The position numbers and the translations under genes are program-made. Below are positions 36,901 through 44,697 of a stretch of 64,000 nt of DNA, one piece after another. The notes beneath the pieces are model-generated. The model had not been told where the DNA came from and did no database searches. It saw nothing but the letters and a program-made list of their open reading frames with translations. The stretch's first letter is position 1; each line of letters starts with the position of its first letter. The stretch lies in NCBI GenBank assembly GCA_947490345.1, contig CANLGL010000008.1, positions 51,387 to 115,386 of the forward strand. The letters are read 5' to 3'. The stretch is from Deltaproteobacteria bacterium (GTDB taxonomy: Bacteria; Myxococcota_A; UBA796; SXON01).

Positions 36901-37429
36901 GGGTCTCACCACGGTGACGCTTGCCTGTTGCGTCCATCTGGCCCGGACCCGGCTCGCAACGGGGGACGCCACGGGCGCGCTCGCAGTGCTCACCGAGCCC
37001 GAGGCGGCCCCCTGGCGGTCGGACCCTGAACGGTTCCTCCCGGTCGTACACGCGCTGCGCGCCCGGGCACATGCGCTGCGCGGGGAGCTGCCCGCCGCCC
37101 GCCGTTGCCTCGCCGCCGCGGAAGCGGAGCTGCCCCGGCTCCCTCCCCAGCGTCGGGTCGAGACCGCCCTCGACATGGCGCGCGCCTTGGAGCGGATCGG
37201 CGACGCGGCGTCGGCCCTCCCGCTCGCCCAGTCCGCCGCTCGGCTTGCGCAGGGCCGCGGCTTCCGCATTCTGGGGCTCGACTCCATCGCACTCGCCGCC
37301 CGGGTCACGGGTGACGCCGCGGAGGGGGCCCGCTTGACCCGTGAAGCGCAGGCCGGCTTTGCGGCGATCCAAGCGCGCTTGCCGAGCTCGTGGCAGGCCA
37401 GCTTCCGCGTGCGAGGGGGCGGCGCCTGA
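33977..37429 (+). CDS. Ser/Thr protein kinase with ATPase-like and TPR regions (kinase 2 of 3)
   Basis: This 1150-aa paralogue of the upstream gene has an intact kinase (about 25-290): VGRGGMAHVA, ALKILK, LVHRDLKPSNVLI, LTDFGIV and YASPEQVSGG. The ATPase-like segment has LEGEGGSGRSRLL (about 332, again Arg at the Walker A Lys) and VILVDDVHEALL (Walker B with DD). TPR-like repeats fill residues about 700-1130. It starts 25 nt after the first kinase, with GGAAG upstream of the ATG. The frame is open upstream to 33014 but that part is antiphase to the first kinase. Confidence 0.87.
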   Translation: MAESTSEPIDLPLEVGGLVIQPGDRIGQYVYRRVVGRGGMAHVALASDPDGQDVALKILKTGRVGTGLQRFRREFRALARLRHPNVIRVDAYGDIHGHPYIAMEYIEGTDLHGLIHQLRKLPEEERWTRCDEVLTDVARALVYIHSQGLVHRDLKPSNVLIDARGRCKLTDFGIVKDLDPEHDTQASTTLVGTWAYASPEQVSGGAVDHRSDLFSLGVILFAMLTGRRPFLAKDLGGYIELHRTLSTPAPSEVDPGVPPHLDEMCRRLLAKEPQRRPQGAHELLYRLEVRAVSGADVPAPAGLALVGREALSDRLRDAVAALTRNQGGVVLLEGEGGSGRSRLLDVARTAASGLGLPVHAVGVTRPDGPIGVLLRLVEALAPDVSGGAAPALLTAAQRASEAAGGTARADLYARLIETVQTRARRQPQVILVDDVHEALLPAVDGLLALVRALAGEPVLFVFVLDVDVRTPRLNALRALGTSLAVTPLDEAGAIALAAALLGPGKTPAAVGTRLHAETGGNPGALVDWLRELVATGIVVKSGRGHRLGVDPEEIARGHLDVPASVLDRVRQRLDALDLADRNFAEALAVYGHEVELDVMLTVLGVDEESVQDVVMRLDQDGIVRSRRAGPHQFVSLVRPLDRTALYRGLDPERRSRLHAAFASTLESSFGATVTSLERVGAHWARAGQPGRGWRLVVEGARTMRERGHNAEAWELSERAGEYEDTARVDMSPAEFATVKQVDLLVRSDVFYMRGKWPGARDALETAAILAEGVNDERGALRARMRLARVLRTSGQVDAADQLVMQHLPRARELGERGAVAEGLLARAHVAWARGDIDKVEQYAQEGLVQAGTAHPRARADLLLAAAAVQASRGQLASAASGLNEAQTLYADLRMHGMRSAALANLAEVELGQGDPVAAWEHGADALSEMEAEGAGADGAPSAGAHMIRGLAALELGAWNEARAELEIARGRAEALGLTTVTLACCVHLARTRLATGDATGALAVLTEPEAAPWRSDPERFLPVVHALRARAHALRGELPAARRCLAAAEAELPRLPPQRRVETALDMARALERIGDAASALPLAQSAARLAQGRGFRILGLDSIALAARVTGDAAEGARLTREAQAGFAAIQARLPSSWQASFRVRGGGA

Positions 37430-40026
37430 TACCGCCCGCCCGTGTAGGGCAGTGGACCCTCTTGCGGCCCCTGGGGCAGGGGGCGATGGCGGAGGTGTGG
37501 CTGGCGGAAGACCCATCGGGTCGTCGCGCCGCGCTGAAGTGGCTGCGACCGGACGCGTCGCCCGCGGTCCGCCGTGGCTTCGACGCCGAGATCGTGGTCC
37601 TGTCGCGCTTGGAACACCCAGGGATCGTGCACCTGGTCGGCTCAGGAAAGTCGGGCGGCCGTCCTTGGTTTGCGATGGACGTGTGCGACGGCGCCGACCT
37701 GCTGACCCTGGGAGAGAAACTCCGTGTCCGCCCGGCGGCCGAACGCCACGCGCGAGCGCGGGATGTCGGCGTCCAGTTGGCGGCGGCGCTCGGCTACCTG
37801 CATCGGGCGGGGCTCGTGCATCGCGATGTGAAGCCGGCGAACGCGTTGTGGGCGAGCGGAAAGGCGGTGCTGACAGACTTCGGGGTGGTGACCGCGCCAG
37901 GACCGGCGCCCGAGGGGGGTTTTGTGGGTTCGATCGGGTGGGCGTCCCCGGAGGCGCTCTTCGGCGGGGCCGTCGACGCGCGCGCCGACCAGTACGGCTT
38001 GGGGCTGGTGATGTACTGGCTGGTGACCGGTTCCCGCCCCTTTGATGAAGGCCGTCGGGCGAACCCGCACGCCACGCCCCGACCCCCCTCTGAGCGGGAC
38101 CCCTCGTTGCCGGCCGATCTCGAAGGCGTCATCCTCCGTTGCATCGCGAGTGATCCCCACGCTCGATACGCGGACATGGATGCGGCGGCGCTTGCCCTGG
38201 GGGCCGTCTCCGCTTCCGAAGGCTCGTTGGTGTCGGGCCGCCAGGACGCCGCTGCCGCCATTGTTCGGGCGTTGGACCGCGTTGCGGCGGGAGAGGCGCA
38301 GGTGTTGCGGCTGGTCGGAGCGCCAGGTGCGGGTCAGGCTCAACTCGGCGGGCTCGCGCGAGCGTCAGCGTCGAGACGGGACCTGGCCTGCGTCGTGGAG
38401 GACGATCCAAGCGTCGTTGCGCAGGCGGTGCATCGTGCCCGGCTTGGCGAGCCGCTCCTGGTGCTCACCAGCGCTGCCGTTGTCGCGACCGAAGAGTTGT
38501 GCTTGCTGCCGTTGTCGGTCGCCGACCTGCGCCGCTCGATCTTCGCGGCGGCGCCAGGGACCCCGCAGCTTGCTTCTGAGGCGGAGCGACTGCGGGCTTG
38601 GAGCGGCGGGCTGGTCGATCTCGTCGAGGCGGCGCTCCGTTCGGGTGTCAGGGACGGGCGCTTTTCGGTGGGGCAGCTCCTGACCCCCGACCTGGAGCCC
38701 TGGTTGGGCAGCTTGGATCTCGACGCGGCCTCCGTCGCCCAAGCCCTCGCCGCCCTGCCGGAGGCCGCTTCCGCCGACGCCATCGAGGCGGTGGCCGCGG
38801 CCCCCGCGATCGAGGTGCTGCCGGGGCTCATGCAGCGTGGCATCGCGGTTCAGGTCGGGGCGCGGTGGCTGCTTGGCGCGGAGGCGTTTCGAGCGCCCTT
38901 GCTCCGAAGTGCCATCGACCTCGACGCCTTGCAGGAGCGCGCGAGCGTGGTGACTGCCCCGTCGTCGCCGCCCGATCCCGTGCTCTTGGAAGCGCGCGGC
39001 CACCTCGACGCCGGGCAACTTGCTGCCGCACTGGACACCCTCGTTCGCGCTGTCGGCAGCGTCACTGCGGACGCGCCACCCGAGCGTCGTCTGCTCCTCG
39101 CCGCGCTGCATTGGACCCTGGGTGACCACACCGGCGCCGCCGGACAGTGGCGGCGGGTGCGTGTCGAGGCCACCGACCCGCGTGCCCGCGCGCGGGCGCT
39201 CATCGGGCTCGGCGTGCTCCACCTCCAGCGCGGCGAGCTCGACCTGGCCCTTGACGATCTCCGCCACGCCCTGACCGACGCCGAGCTGGCGGGAGACCCG
39301 CGGGTGACCATCCTGGCTGGGGTGGACCTGGCGGAGGCGCGCGCGCTCCGGGGCCAGCTCGGCGAAGCCCTTCGTTCCGGGCGTCGGGCGCGTGACGAAG
39401 CCCGGGCGCTGCGAGACGGCACGCTCGAGGCCAAGGCGGCGCGAGCCTACGGGCAGGTGTGCGTGGATATCGGCCTCTGGAAGGACGCCGAAGCGTCGTT
39501 GGCAGACGCGGCCGCCTTGGCGCGCGCCGCGAACCTGGAGGACGAGCGCCTCGCGGTGCGGGCTCTCCGTGCCCAAGCGGCGCTCGACGCGCGGCCGAAG
39601 GACCGGGTCGCCGCGGCGGTGGCGTTGGATCGGCTGGGCGGTGGCTCGGGCGCTGCCGCGTCCGATCCGGAGGGCTTCGGCGCCCTTGCGGATGTGCTCC
39701 GGGCCGAGGCGCAAGCGCGGCTCGGTGAGCCCGCTCGCGCCCGCCGCGCGCTCGCCGATGCGTTGGGAGCCGTGCTGCCGCGGGCGATGGCCCTGCGGCT
39801 GGGCCTACGCGTCGCCCGCGTCCGCCAGCTCCTGGGCGAGCCGGGGGGGGCGATCATCGGTCTGCAGGAGACCTTGGCCGTTGCCGAGGTTGATGGCTTC
39901 GCGCTGTGCGCCTGGCGTGCGCGATCGGCGCTGGCTGTGGCGGCGGGGGAGCCGCTTCCGCTGCCGGGGAGCCTGCTTGATGGGCTGGGGGAGCGGGAGC
40001 GGGCGGGGCTTTTGGGGGGAGGGTGA
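37390..40026 (+). CDS. Ser/Thr protein kinase with degenerate ATPase and TPR regions (kinase 3 of 3)
   Basis: This 878-aa third paralogue has an intact kinase (LGQGAMAEVW, ALKWLRPD, LVHRDVKPANAL, LTDFGVV, SPEALFGG). The ATPase-like part is shorter and more eroded: LVGAPGAGQAQL replaces Walker A, and no Walker B is evident. TPR-like repeats fill the C-terminal half. The GTG at 37390 overlaps the previous gene by 40 nt. A CTG at about 37426, preceded by AGGGGG and overlapping the stop, is a plausible alternative start. The three kinases appear to be one operon. Confidence 0.83.
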   Translation: MAGQLPRARGRRLIPPARVGQWTLLRPLGQGAMAEVWLAEDPSGRRAALKWLRPDASPAVRRGFDAEIVVLSRLEHPGIVHLVGSGKSGGRPWFAMDVCDGADLLTLGEKLRVRPAAERHARARDVGVQLAAALGYLHRAGLVHRDVKPANALWASGKAVLTDFGVVTAPGPAPEGGFVGSIGWASPEALFGGAVDARADQYGLGLVMYWLVTGSRPFDEGRRANPHATPRPPSERDPSLPADLEGVILRCIASDPHARYADMDAAALALGAVSASEGSLVSGRQDAAAAIVRALDRVAAGEAQVLRLVGAPGAGQAQLGGLARASASRRDLACVVEDDPSVVAQAVHRARLGEPLLVLTSAAVVATEELCLLPLSVADLRRSIFAAAPGTPQLASEAERLRAWSGGLVDLVEAALRSGVRDGRFSVGQLLTPDLEPWLGSLDLDAASVAQALAALPEAASADAIEAVAAAPAIEVLPGLMQRGIAVQVGARWLLGAEAFRAPLLRSAIDLDALQERASVVTAPSSPPDPVLLEARGHLDAGQLAAALDTLVRAVGSVTADAPPERRLLLAALHWTLGDHTGAAGQWRRVRVEATDPRARARALIGLGVLHLQRGELDLALDDLRHALTDAELAGDPRVTILAGVDLAEARALRGQLGEALRSGRRARDEARALRDGTLEAKAARAYGQVCVDIGLWKDAEASLADAAALARAANLEDERLAVRALRAQAALDARPKDRVAAAVALDRLGGGSGAAASDPEGFGALADVLRAEAQARLGEPARARRALADALGAVLPRAMALRLGLRVARVRQLLGEPGGAIIGLQETLAVAEVDGFALCAWRARSALAVAAGEPLPLPGSLLDGLGERERAGLLGGG

Positions 40027-40057
40027 GCGCGCGACGGAGCTTCGCCCCCCCCCGCCC

Positions 40058-40098
40058 CCGTCAGACCTCCGTCACCCTCCGTCAGACCTCCGTCACCC
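40058..40098 (+). repeat. Two direct 20-bp repeats upstream of the comEC promoter
   Basis: CCGTCAGACCTCCGTCACCC occurs at 40058-40077 and exactly again at 40079-40098, a 21-bp period of two helical turns. The pair ends 29 bp before the sigma-54 box at 40127. Helically phased repeats like this suit an activator-binding site. Confidence 0.75.
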
Positions 40099-40126
40099 CC
40101 CGCTCGAATAAGTCGCCTTCGCCCGT

Positions 40127-40142
40127 CGGCACGAGTCTTGCC
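40127..40142 (+). promoter_or_regulatory. Sigma-54-like promoter of comEC
   Basis: CGGCACGAGTCTTGCC differs from consensus only at the first T of TGGCACG. The GG (ends 40129) and GC (ends 40141) are 12 bp apart. Transcription would start near 40153, two bases before the ATG, the same geometry as at 7454-7482. Confidence 0.65.
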
Positions 40143-40154
40143 TGACGCCGAGCC

Positions 40155-42302
40155 ATGCTCCGCCCTCTCGCCGCCGGCCTTGTCGCCGGCTGTTTCTTCT
40201 GGCCATGGGTCCAGGTGCCGCTCGTCGAGGCGGTCGCCGCCGCGGTGGTGCTCGCTGCGCTGACGATCGCGACACGGTCTCACCTCACGACCAACTTCAG
40301 CCTCGCTGCCGCCGGCCTCGCCGTGGGCTTTGCGCTGGTCGCGCGCATTCCTTCGGGGCCCGAGCTGCGCGGGGAGGTGTCGCTTCGCGGCGTGGTTGCC
40401 AGCGCCGGCGAGGGTCGGCGGGCCAACATTCTCCTCGCGGCGGCCGGCCCGCTTGGGACACCGCCCAGGCCCGCCACGGGTCGGATCCGCGTGGCGTTTC
40501 CCGAGCGCCCGCCGCCTCCAGGTACCGTCGTCCTGGTGGCTGGGTTCGCTCGGCGTATCGATCCCACGCATCTGCCCGGCACCCCCGACCCGATCATCGA
40601 TGCGGCGCGTGCCGGCGTACGAAGCGAGGTGCGCGCGACCCAGGTCATCCGTCTCGGCGCGGACCGTCCCGCACCGGCGGTGGCTGAGGCACGACACGCC
40701 GGGCTGCTTCGGGCCTTCGTCGACGGCGACACCGCCGAGGTTGCCGACGAGGACAGCCTGCTGCTCCGTCGGACCGGCACGTGGCATCTGGTGTCGATCT
40801 CCGGGCTGCATGTCGGCGTCGGTGCCGCGCTGGGGTGGGGGGTTGTCTGGGTGCTCAGCCGGCCCTTCGCGCTGTGGCGACGCCATCCGATTTGGCGCTG
40901 GGCGTGCGCTGCCGGCGGCATCGCCGGGGCGGTCGGGTACGCCGAGCTGGCGGAGTGGGGGGTGCCGGCACGGCGCGCGGCGTGGATGGCGTCCGTCGCG
41001 CTGCTTGCCCTCGCCGGGTCTCGGCGCCCCGACGCCGCACGCACCGTCGCGCTCGCGGCCATCGCCGTCGTCGTGGTCGACCCCGCGTCAGTCGGGAGCT
41101 TGGGCTTCCAGTTGAGCTTCCTCGCGCTGTTGGGGATGATGACCGTCGGTCCGCGCATCACGCGGCGGGTGCCTCCGGACCTGCCGCGACCGGTGCGCTG
41201 GCTTGCGGCCTCGCTCGCAACCTCCCTCGGCGCGACCGTCGGAACCTTGCCGATCATCGCCCTGCACATCCAGCAGCTCAGCCTGCTCAGCCCGGTGGCG
41301 AACCTCTGGGCGATCCCCTGGCTTGGCACCATCGCCACGCCGCTCGCGGTGCTGGCCGCTGCGCTCGACGGTGCTCCGCGTCGTGGGGTCCTCGCGCTCG
41401 CCGACGCGGCGGTCGACGTCGGCCTGGCGGGGCTGCGGCTCTGTGACGTCGATCCCGCCTCGCCGGCAGTGGGGGTGGCCGGCGCGGCGGCCCTCGCCGT
41501 GACGTTGGCTTTGTGGAGACGCGAGGTCCTGGCGCTGGGTTGCGTGGCGGCGGTGATTTTCTGCCCGCGCGCCCCCAGCCGCGACCTCGTGGTCACGTTC
41601 CTGGCCATCGGACAGGGCGACGCGACGTTGGTCGAGTGGCCCGACGGTCGGCGGTGGCTCGTCGACGGGGGACCGCCGGGTCGGGAGCTGTTGTACTGGC
41701 TCCGGGCGAGAGGAATCCGGCGTCTGGACACCGTCTTTCTCTCGCATGGGCACCCGGACCACTACGGTGGGCTGCTGCCTGTGCTCGCCGAGTTGCCCGT
41801 CGATCGGTATGTCGCGGGCGCGCTCCTCGACGGCCAGGAGCTGCCCGGCGTCGGCGTCTGGACGCGCGATCATCCCGACCTCGTGCGGGTGCCAGAAGGT
41901 TTTGTGGCCGAGGACGAGAACGATCGCAGCCTGATCCTCCGGCTGCGGTACGGCACACGGAGCATCCTGTTGCCCGGGGACGCTGAGGAGGGCGAAGAGG
42001 GCGCGGTCGCCGCGTCGGGAGTTGACCTGCGCGCGGACGTGCTGAAACTCGCCCATCACGGGAGCCGGACCTCCTCGACCGAGGCCTGGCTCGCCGCGGT
42101 CCAACCGAGCGTCGCGGTCATCCCCTGTGGCTTCGACAACCGGTACGGTCACCCGCACGCCGCCGTGTTGCGGCGGCTGCGAGACCTTCCCGCGACCAAT
42201 CTCTGGCGTACCGACGAGGACGGCTCGATCGAAGTGCGCACCGACGGCACGGACCTCCGCATCCGTGCGATCGGGCGGCCGACCGGGTACCGGCTGCGTT
42301 AG
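40155..42302 (+). CDS. comEC: ComEC/Rec2-type DNA uptake protein
   Basis: This 715-aa protein combines the competence channel domain (VSISGLHVGVGAALGWG, then many hydrophobic helices including GSLGFQLSFLALLGM and LSLLSPVANLWAIP) with a C-terminal metallo-beta-lactamase domain. That domain has FLAIGQGDATLV, FLSHGHPDHYGG, ILLPGDAEEGE and KLAHHGS. It is the inner-membrane channel that passes single-stranded DNA during transformation; the nuclease-like domain may degrade the other strand. The OB-fold region before the channel is short. It is followed by a PilZ-like gene 8 nt away. Confidence 0.93.
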   Translation: MLRPLAAGLVAGCFFWPWVQVPLVEAVAAAVVLAALTIATRSHLTTNFSLAAAGLAVGFALVARIPSGPELRGEVSLRGVVASAGEGRRANILLAAAGPLGTPPRPATGRIRVAFPERPPPPGTVVLVAGFARRIDPTHLPGTPDPIIDAARAGVRSEVRATQVIRLGADRPAPAVAEARHAGLLRAFVDGDTAEVADEDSLLLRRTGTWHLVSISGLHVGVGAALGWGVVWVLSRPFALWRRHPIWRWACAAGGIAGAVGYAELAEWGVPARRAAWMASVALLALAGSRRPDAARTVALAAIAVVVVDPASVGSLGFQLSFLALLGMMTVGPRITRRVPPDLPRPVRWLAASLATSLGATVGTLPIIALHIQQLSLLSPVANLWAIPWLGTIATPLAVLAAALDGAPRRGVLALADAAVDVGLAGLRLCDVDPASPAVGVAGAAALAVTLALWRREVLALGCVAAVIFCPRAPSRDLVVTFLAIGQGDATLVEWPDGRRWLVDGGPPGRELLYWLRARGIRRLDTVFLSHGHPDHYGGLLPVLAELPVDRYVAGALLDGQELPGVGVWTRDHPDLVRVPEGFVAEDENDRSLILRLRYGTRSILLPGDAEEGEEGAVAASGVDLRADVLKLAHHGSRTSSTEAWLAAVQPSVAVIPCGFDNRYGHPHAAVLRRLRDLPATNLWRTDEDGSIEVRTDGTDLRIRAIGRPTGYRLR

Positions 42303-42310
42303 GCGAGCGT

Positions 42311-42913
42311 ATGTTCGACGCCCGCGCCCTACTTTCTACCGCCGCGGTGGCTCAACTGCCGCTCCACCTGATCTCCCTGCGTCGCGAAGTGCGCGTGGTT
42401 GGCCAGCTCGCCGAAGCCGGAGATGACGCGCTCACGGTGGCCCTCCCCAGCGGACATGGCCTCGAAGCGATGGACCAGATCAGCGCCTCGTTCAGCCAAG
42501 GCGGCTACACCCACAGCTTTCTGGCCCACGTCGTCGATATCGATGGCGACTGCGCGTGGATCACCGCGCCCAGCCGGGTGGTCTCGGCCGACCAACGCCT
42601 CGTGCCCCGCGCGAAGGTGACCGTGCCGGTCGAGGTCGAGCTGCTCGGTATCCACCCCGAGTGTCGCCCAGCGCTCGTCGATCTGACGGTGATCGGCATG
42701 CAGGTGACGGTGTCACGCCCCGCCGGCTTGGCGTTGTACGAGCGCATTCCCGTGGTGCTGGACTTCGAAGCCCACCGGATCGAGCTGGTAGCCGAGCTAC
42801 GCCGCGAGAAAGGCTCCGCGCTCGGCTTCTTCTTCCCCGAGGCGGTCAAGCGTGGCCGTCTCCAGCCGCCCCCCGCGCTCGCCGCGCTGGTCGAGCGCTT
42901 GAAGAAGGGCTGA
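42311..42913 (+). CDS. PilZ-like protein with weakened c-di-GMP motifs
   Basis: This 200-aa protein resembles YcgR: an N-terminal beta domain of about 90 residues and a C-terminal PilZ-like barrel. In PilZ proteins an RxxxR motif and D-x-S-x-x-G bind c-di-GMP. Here the corresponding positions read VPRAKVTVPVEV (second Arg missing) and DLTVIGMQV (D-x-T-x-x-G). It may bind poorly or not at all. It lies between comEC and the thrombospondin-repeat gene and is probably co-transcribed. Confidence 0.72.
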   Translation: MFDARALLSTAAVAQLPLHLISLRREVRVVGQLAEAGDDALTVALPSGHGLEAMDQISASFSQGGYTHSFLAHVVDIDGDCAWITAPSRVVSADQRLVPRAKVTVPVEVELLGIHPECRPALVDLTVIGMQVTVSRPAGLALYERIPVVLDFEAHRIELVAELRREKGSALGFFFPEAVKRGRLQPPPALAALVERLKKG

Positions 42914-42922
42914 CGCTCCGCT

Positions 42923-44116
42923 GTGACCGCCGCCGAACTGGGATTCATCATCTGGCTGGGGGACGACATCCCCCTCGGCACCACCGGGCTGCAGCCGGGG
43001 GTGGCCGCTGGCGTGCGTGGGCGCCTTCGCCCGCTGGCCAATGCCGGCGTCGAGCTGGGGTACAGCCGTGGCCCGCGGGGGAGCGAGCTCGTCTTCGGCG
43101 GGATGGGTTTTCTGGGTGAGCCCGTCGAGGACATCGTGGTCACCCCGATCCTGGGGGTGGGCGTACGCTGGCAGGAGGCGCCTCTGCTCCTGCTCCAGGC
43201 GGGCTTTGCGCTGGACCTGGTCCTCGCCCCGATGCTCGACATCCGCCCCGACGCGCGGCTGAACTGGACGGTCGAAGACCGGCTGAGCCTGCAGCTTTCC
43301 GTCGGGATCAATTTGCACTTGCCGCGTCGCTTTGATCGCGATGCAGACGGAGTGAGCGACCGACTCGACCGCTGCGTCGACGCCGCCGAAGATCGCGACG
43401 GCTTCCTGGACGCCGATGGCTGCGCTGACCCGGACGACGATCAGGACGGCGTGCTCGACCTCGCTGATTCTTGTCGCGGTACGCCGGAGGATCGCGATTC
43501 GTTCCTGGACCTCGATGGGTGTCCCGAGCCGGACAACGACGGCGACGAGCTCATCGACGATCGCGACGCCTGCATCAACGAGGCCGAAGATCGGGACGGA
43601 AACCGCGACCTGGACGGTTGCCCCGACCCCGACAACGATGGCGACAGTGTGCTCGACGTGGCCGACGCCTGCCCCAACGTCGCGGAGGACACCGACGGTT
43701 TTGGCGACGAGGACGGCTGTCCCGACCCCGACAACGACGGGGACGGCGTCGGCGACCGCTTCGATGGGGCGCCGAACCAGCCGGAGAACATCAACTTCTT
43801 CGAGGACGCTGACGGCCTTCCCGACGTGCTGCCGCCCATCTTGCAGAAGGTCCTCGGTCCGCAGCCGCGACTGAAGTTCAAGGGAAGCGGGCTCAGCGAG
43901 GCTGGGCTCGAACGGGCCGAGCTCATCGCCGCCGCGCTCACCGAGTACCCCGAGACACGGGTCCGGATTCTGGTGAGTGATCCGGACCCGTCCAGGGCGG
44001 AGAAGCGGGCGCTTTCGGCGGCGGCGGCGGTGGTGCAGGCGGGGGTGGTGGCCGAGCGGGTCGAGCCGCAGGCCTCAGAGGGAGCGGCCGAGGTGAGGCT
44101 GGAGCTCGTGCCGTGA
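42923..44116 (+). CDS. Envelope protein with thrombospondin type 3 repeats and OmpA-like end
   Basis: This 397-aa protein starts at GTG 42923. The first 130 residues look like outer-membrane barrel strands, but I see no clear signal peptide. Residues about 135-290 are five calcium-binding thrombospondin type 3 repeats of the form DGCPDPDNDGD. The C-terminal 100 residues (LKFKGSGLSEAGLERAELIA, VRILVSDPDPSRAEKRALS) are an eroded OmpA-like peptidoglycan-binding domain. It probably links outer membrane and cell wall. Confidence 0.75.
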   Translation: MTAAELGFIIWLGDDIPLGTTGLQPGVAAGVRGRLRPLANAGVELGYSRGPRGSELVFGGMGFLGEPVEDIVVTPILGVGVRWQEAPLLLLQAGFALDLVLAPMLDIRPDARLNWTVEDRLSLQLSVGINLHLPRRFDRDADGVSDRLDRCVDAAEDRDGFLDADGCADPDDDQDGVLDLADSCRGTPEDRDSFLDLDGCPEPDNDGDELIDDRDACINEAEDRDGNRDLDGCPDPDNDGDSVLDVADACPNVAEDTDGFGDEDGCPDPDNDGDGVGDRFDGAPNQPENINFFEDADGLPDVLPPILQKVLGPQPRLKFKGSGLSEAGLERAELIAAALTEYPETRVRILVSDPDPSRAEKRALSAAAAVVQAGVVAERVEPQASEGAAEVRLELVP

Positions 44117-44251
44117 GTTTCGGGGGGGGGGCGCCGTGTGGCCCGCAGCGCCCTTCGCCACCCGGGCACGGTCAGGAAGTGGTAAAGATGTGGGTGCTGA
44201 CCTGGCGCCGGTGGGGGGGGGGGTATTGCGGTGCCTCACTCTGGATCAATC
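44117..44251 (+). other. Intergenic region with two long G tracts
   Basis: This gap holds uninterrupted runs of ten Gs (44122-44131) and eleven Gs (44213-44223), the longest in the window. The second run ends 28 nt before the ATG at 44252. I see no promoter consensus or other gene here. Confidence 0.7.
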
Positions 44252-44683
44252 ATGAGCGAAAGTGCCATAATCCTGATTCCCATCGTCGTCGCCTTCCGCA
44301 TCGTCACCAACGGCGTCCAGGGTGGGCAGGCGGGGGACACCACGACGCTGACCCTCGATGTTCCTAAGTTTCGCAACCTCCTTCCGCGATGCGCCGGCCT
44401 CAGGGTCTACGGCCTCATCGAAGGCGTCGCGACCAACATCATTACCTTCAATCTTGCCTTCTTCTCAGGCCTCAACCGCGACAACGAGATCCCCGGCGGT
44501 CCGTTCAACATCGCCGCCGCGGGACTGAGCGCCGCCGGCAGCAGCCGGTCCGCAGAGAACAACACTGACACCAACTGGCACCTCGACTCACGGTTGGTGT
44601 TGACCTACGGGAACTACAACGGGGTCACCGGCGTGAATTCCGCGCGCATCAGCGCCGTGCTCGCCGCCCGTCTCGCCACCTGA
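44252..44683 (+). CDS. Unrecognised 143-aa protein
   Basis: The protein starts MSESAIILIPIVVAFRIVTN, with no charged residue before the hydrophobic stretch, so it is not a standard signal. It is rich in Thr, Asn and Leu, and reads as beta-strand (TTTLTLDVPKFRNLL, GLIEGVATNIITFNLAFF). No known motif is visible. Its Thr/Asn content differs from the Ala/Arg-rich neighbours, which may indicate transfer. It precedes another unrecognised gene by 14 nt and is probably co-transcribed. Confidence 0.65.
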   Translation: MSESAIILIPIVVAFRIVTNGVQGGQAGDTTTLTLDVPKFRNLLPRCAGLRVYGLIEGVATNIITFNLAFFSGLNRDNEIPGGPFNIAAAGLSAAGSSRSAENNTDTNWHLDSRLVLTYGNYNGVTGVNSARISAVLAARLAT

Positions 44684-44697
44684 CATCCGACCCGGAG

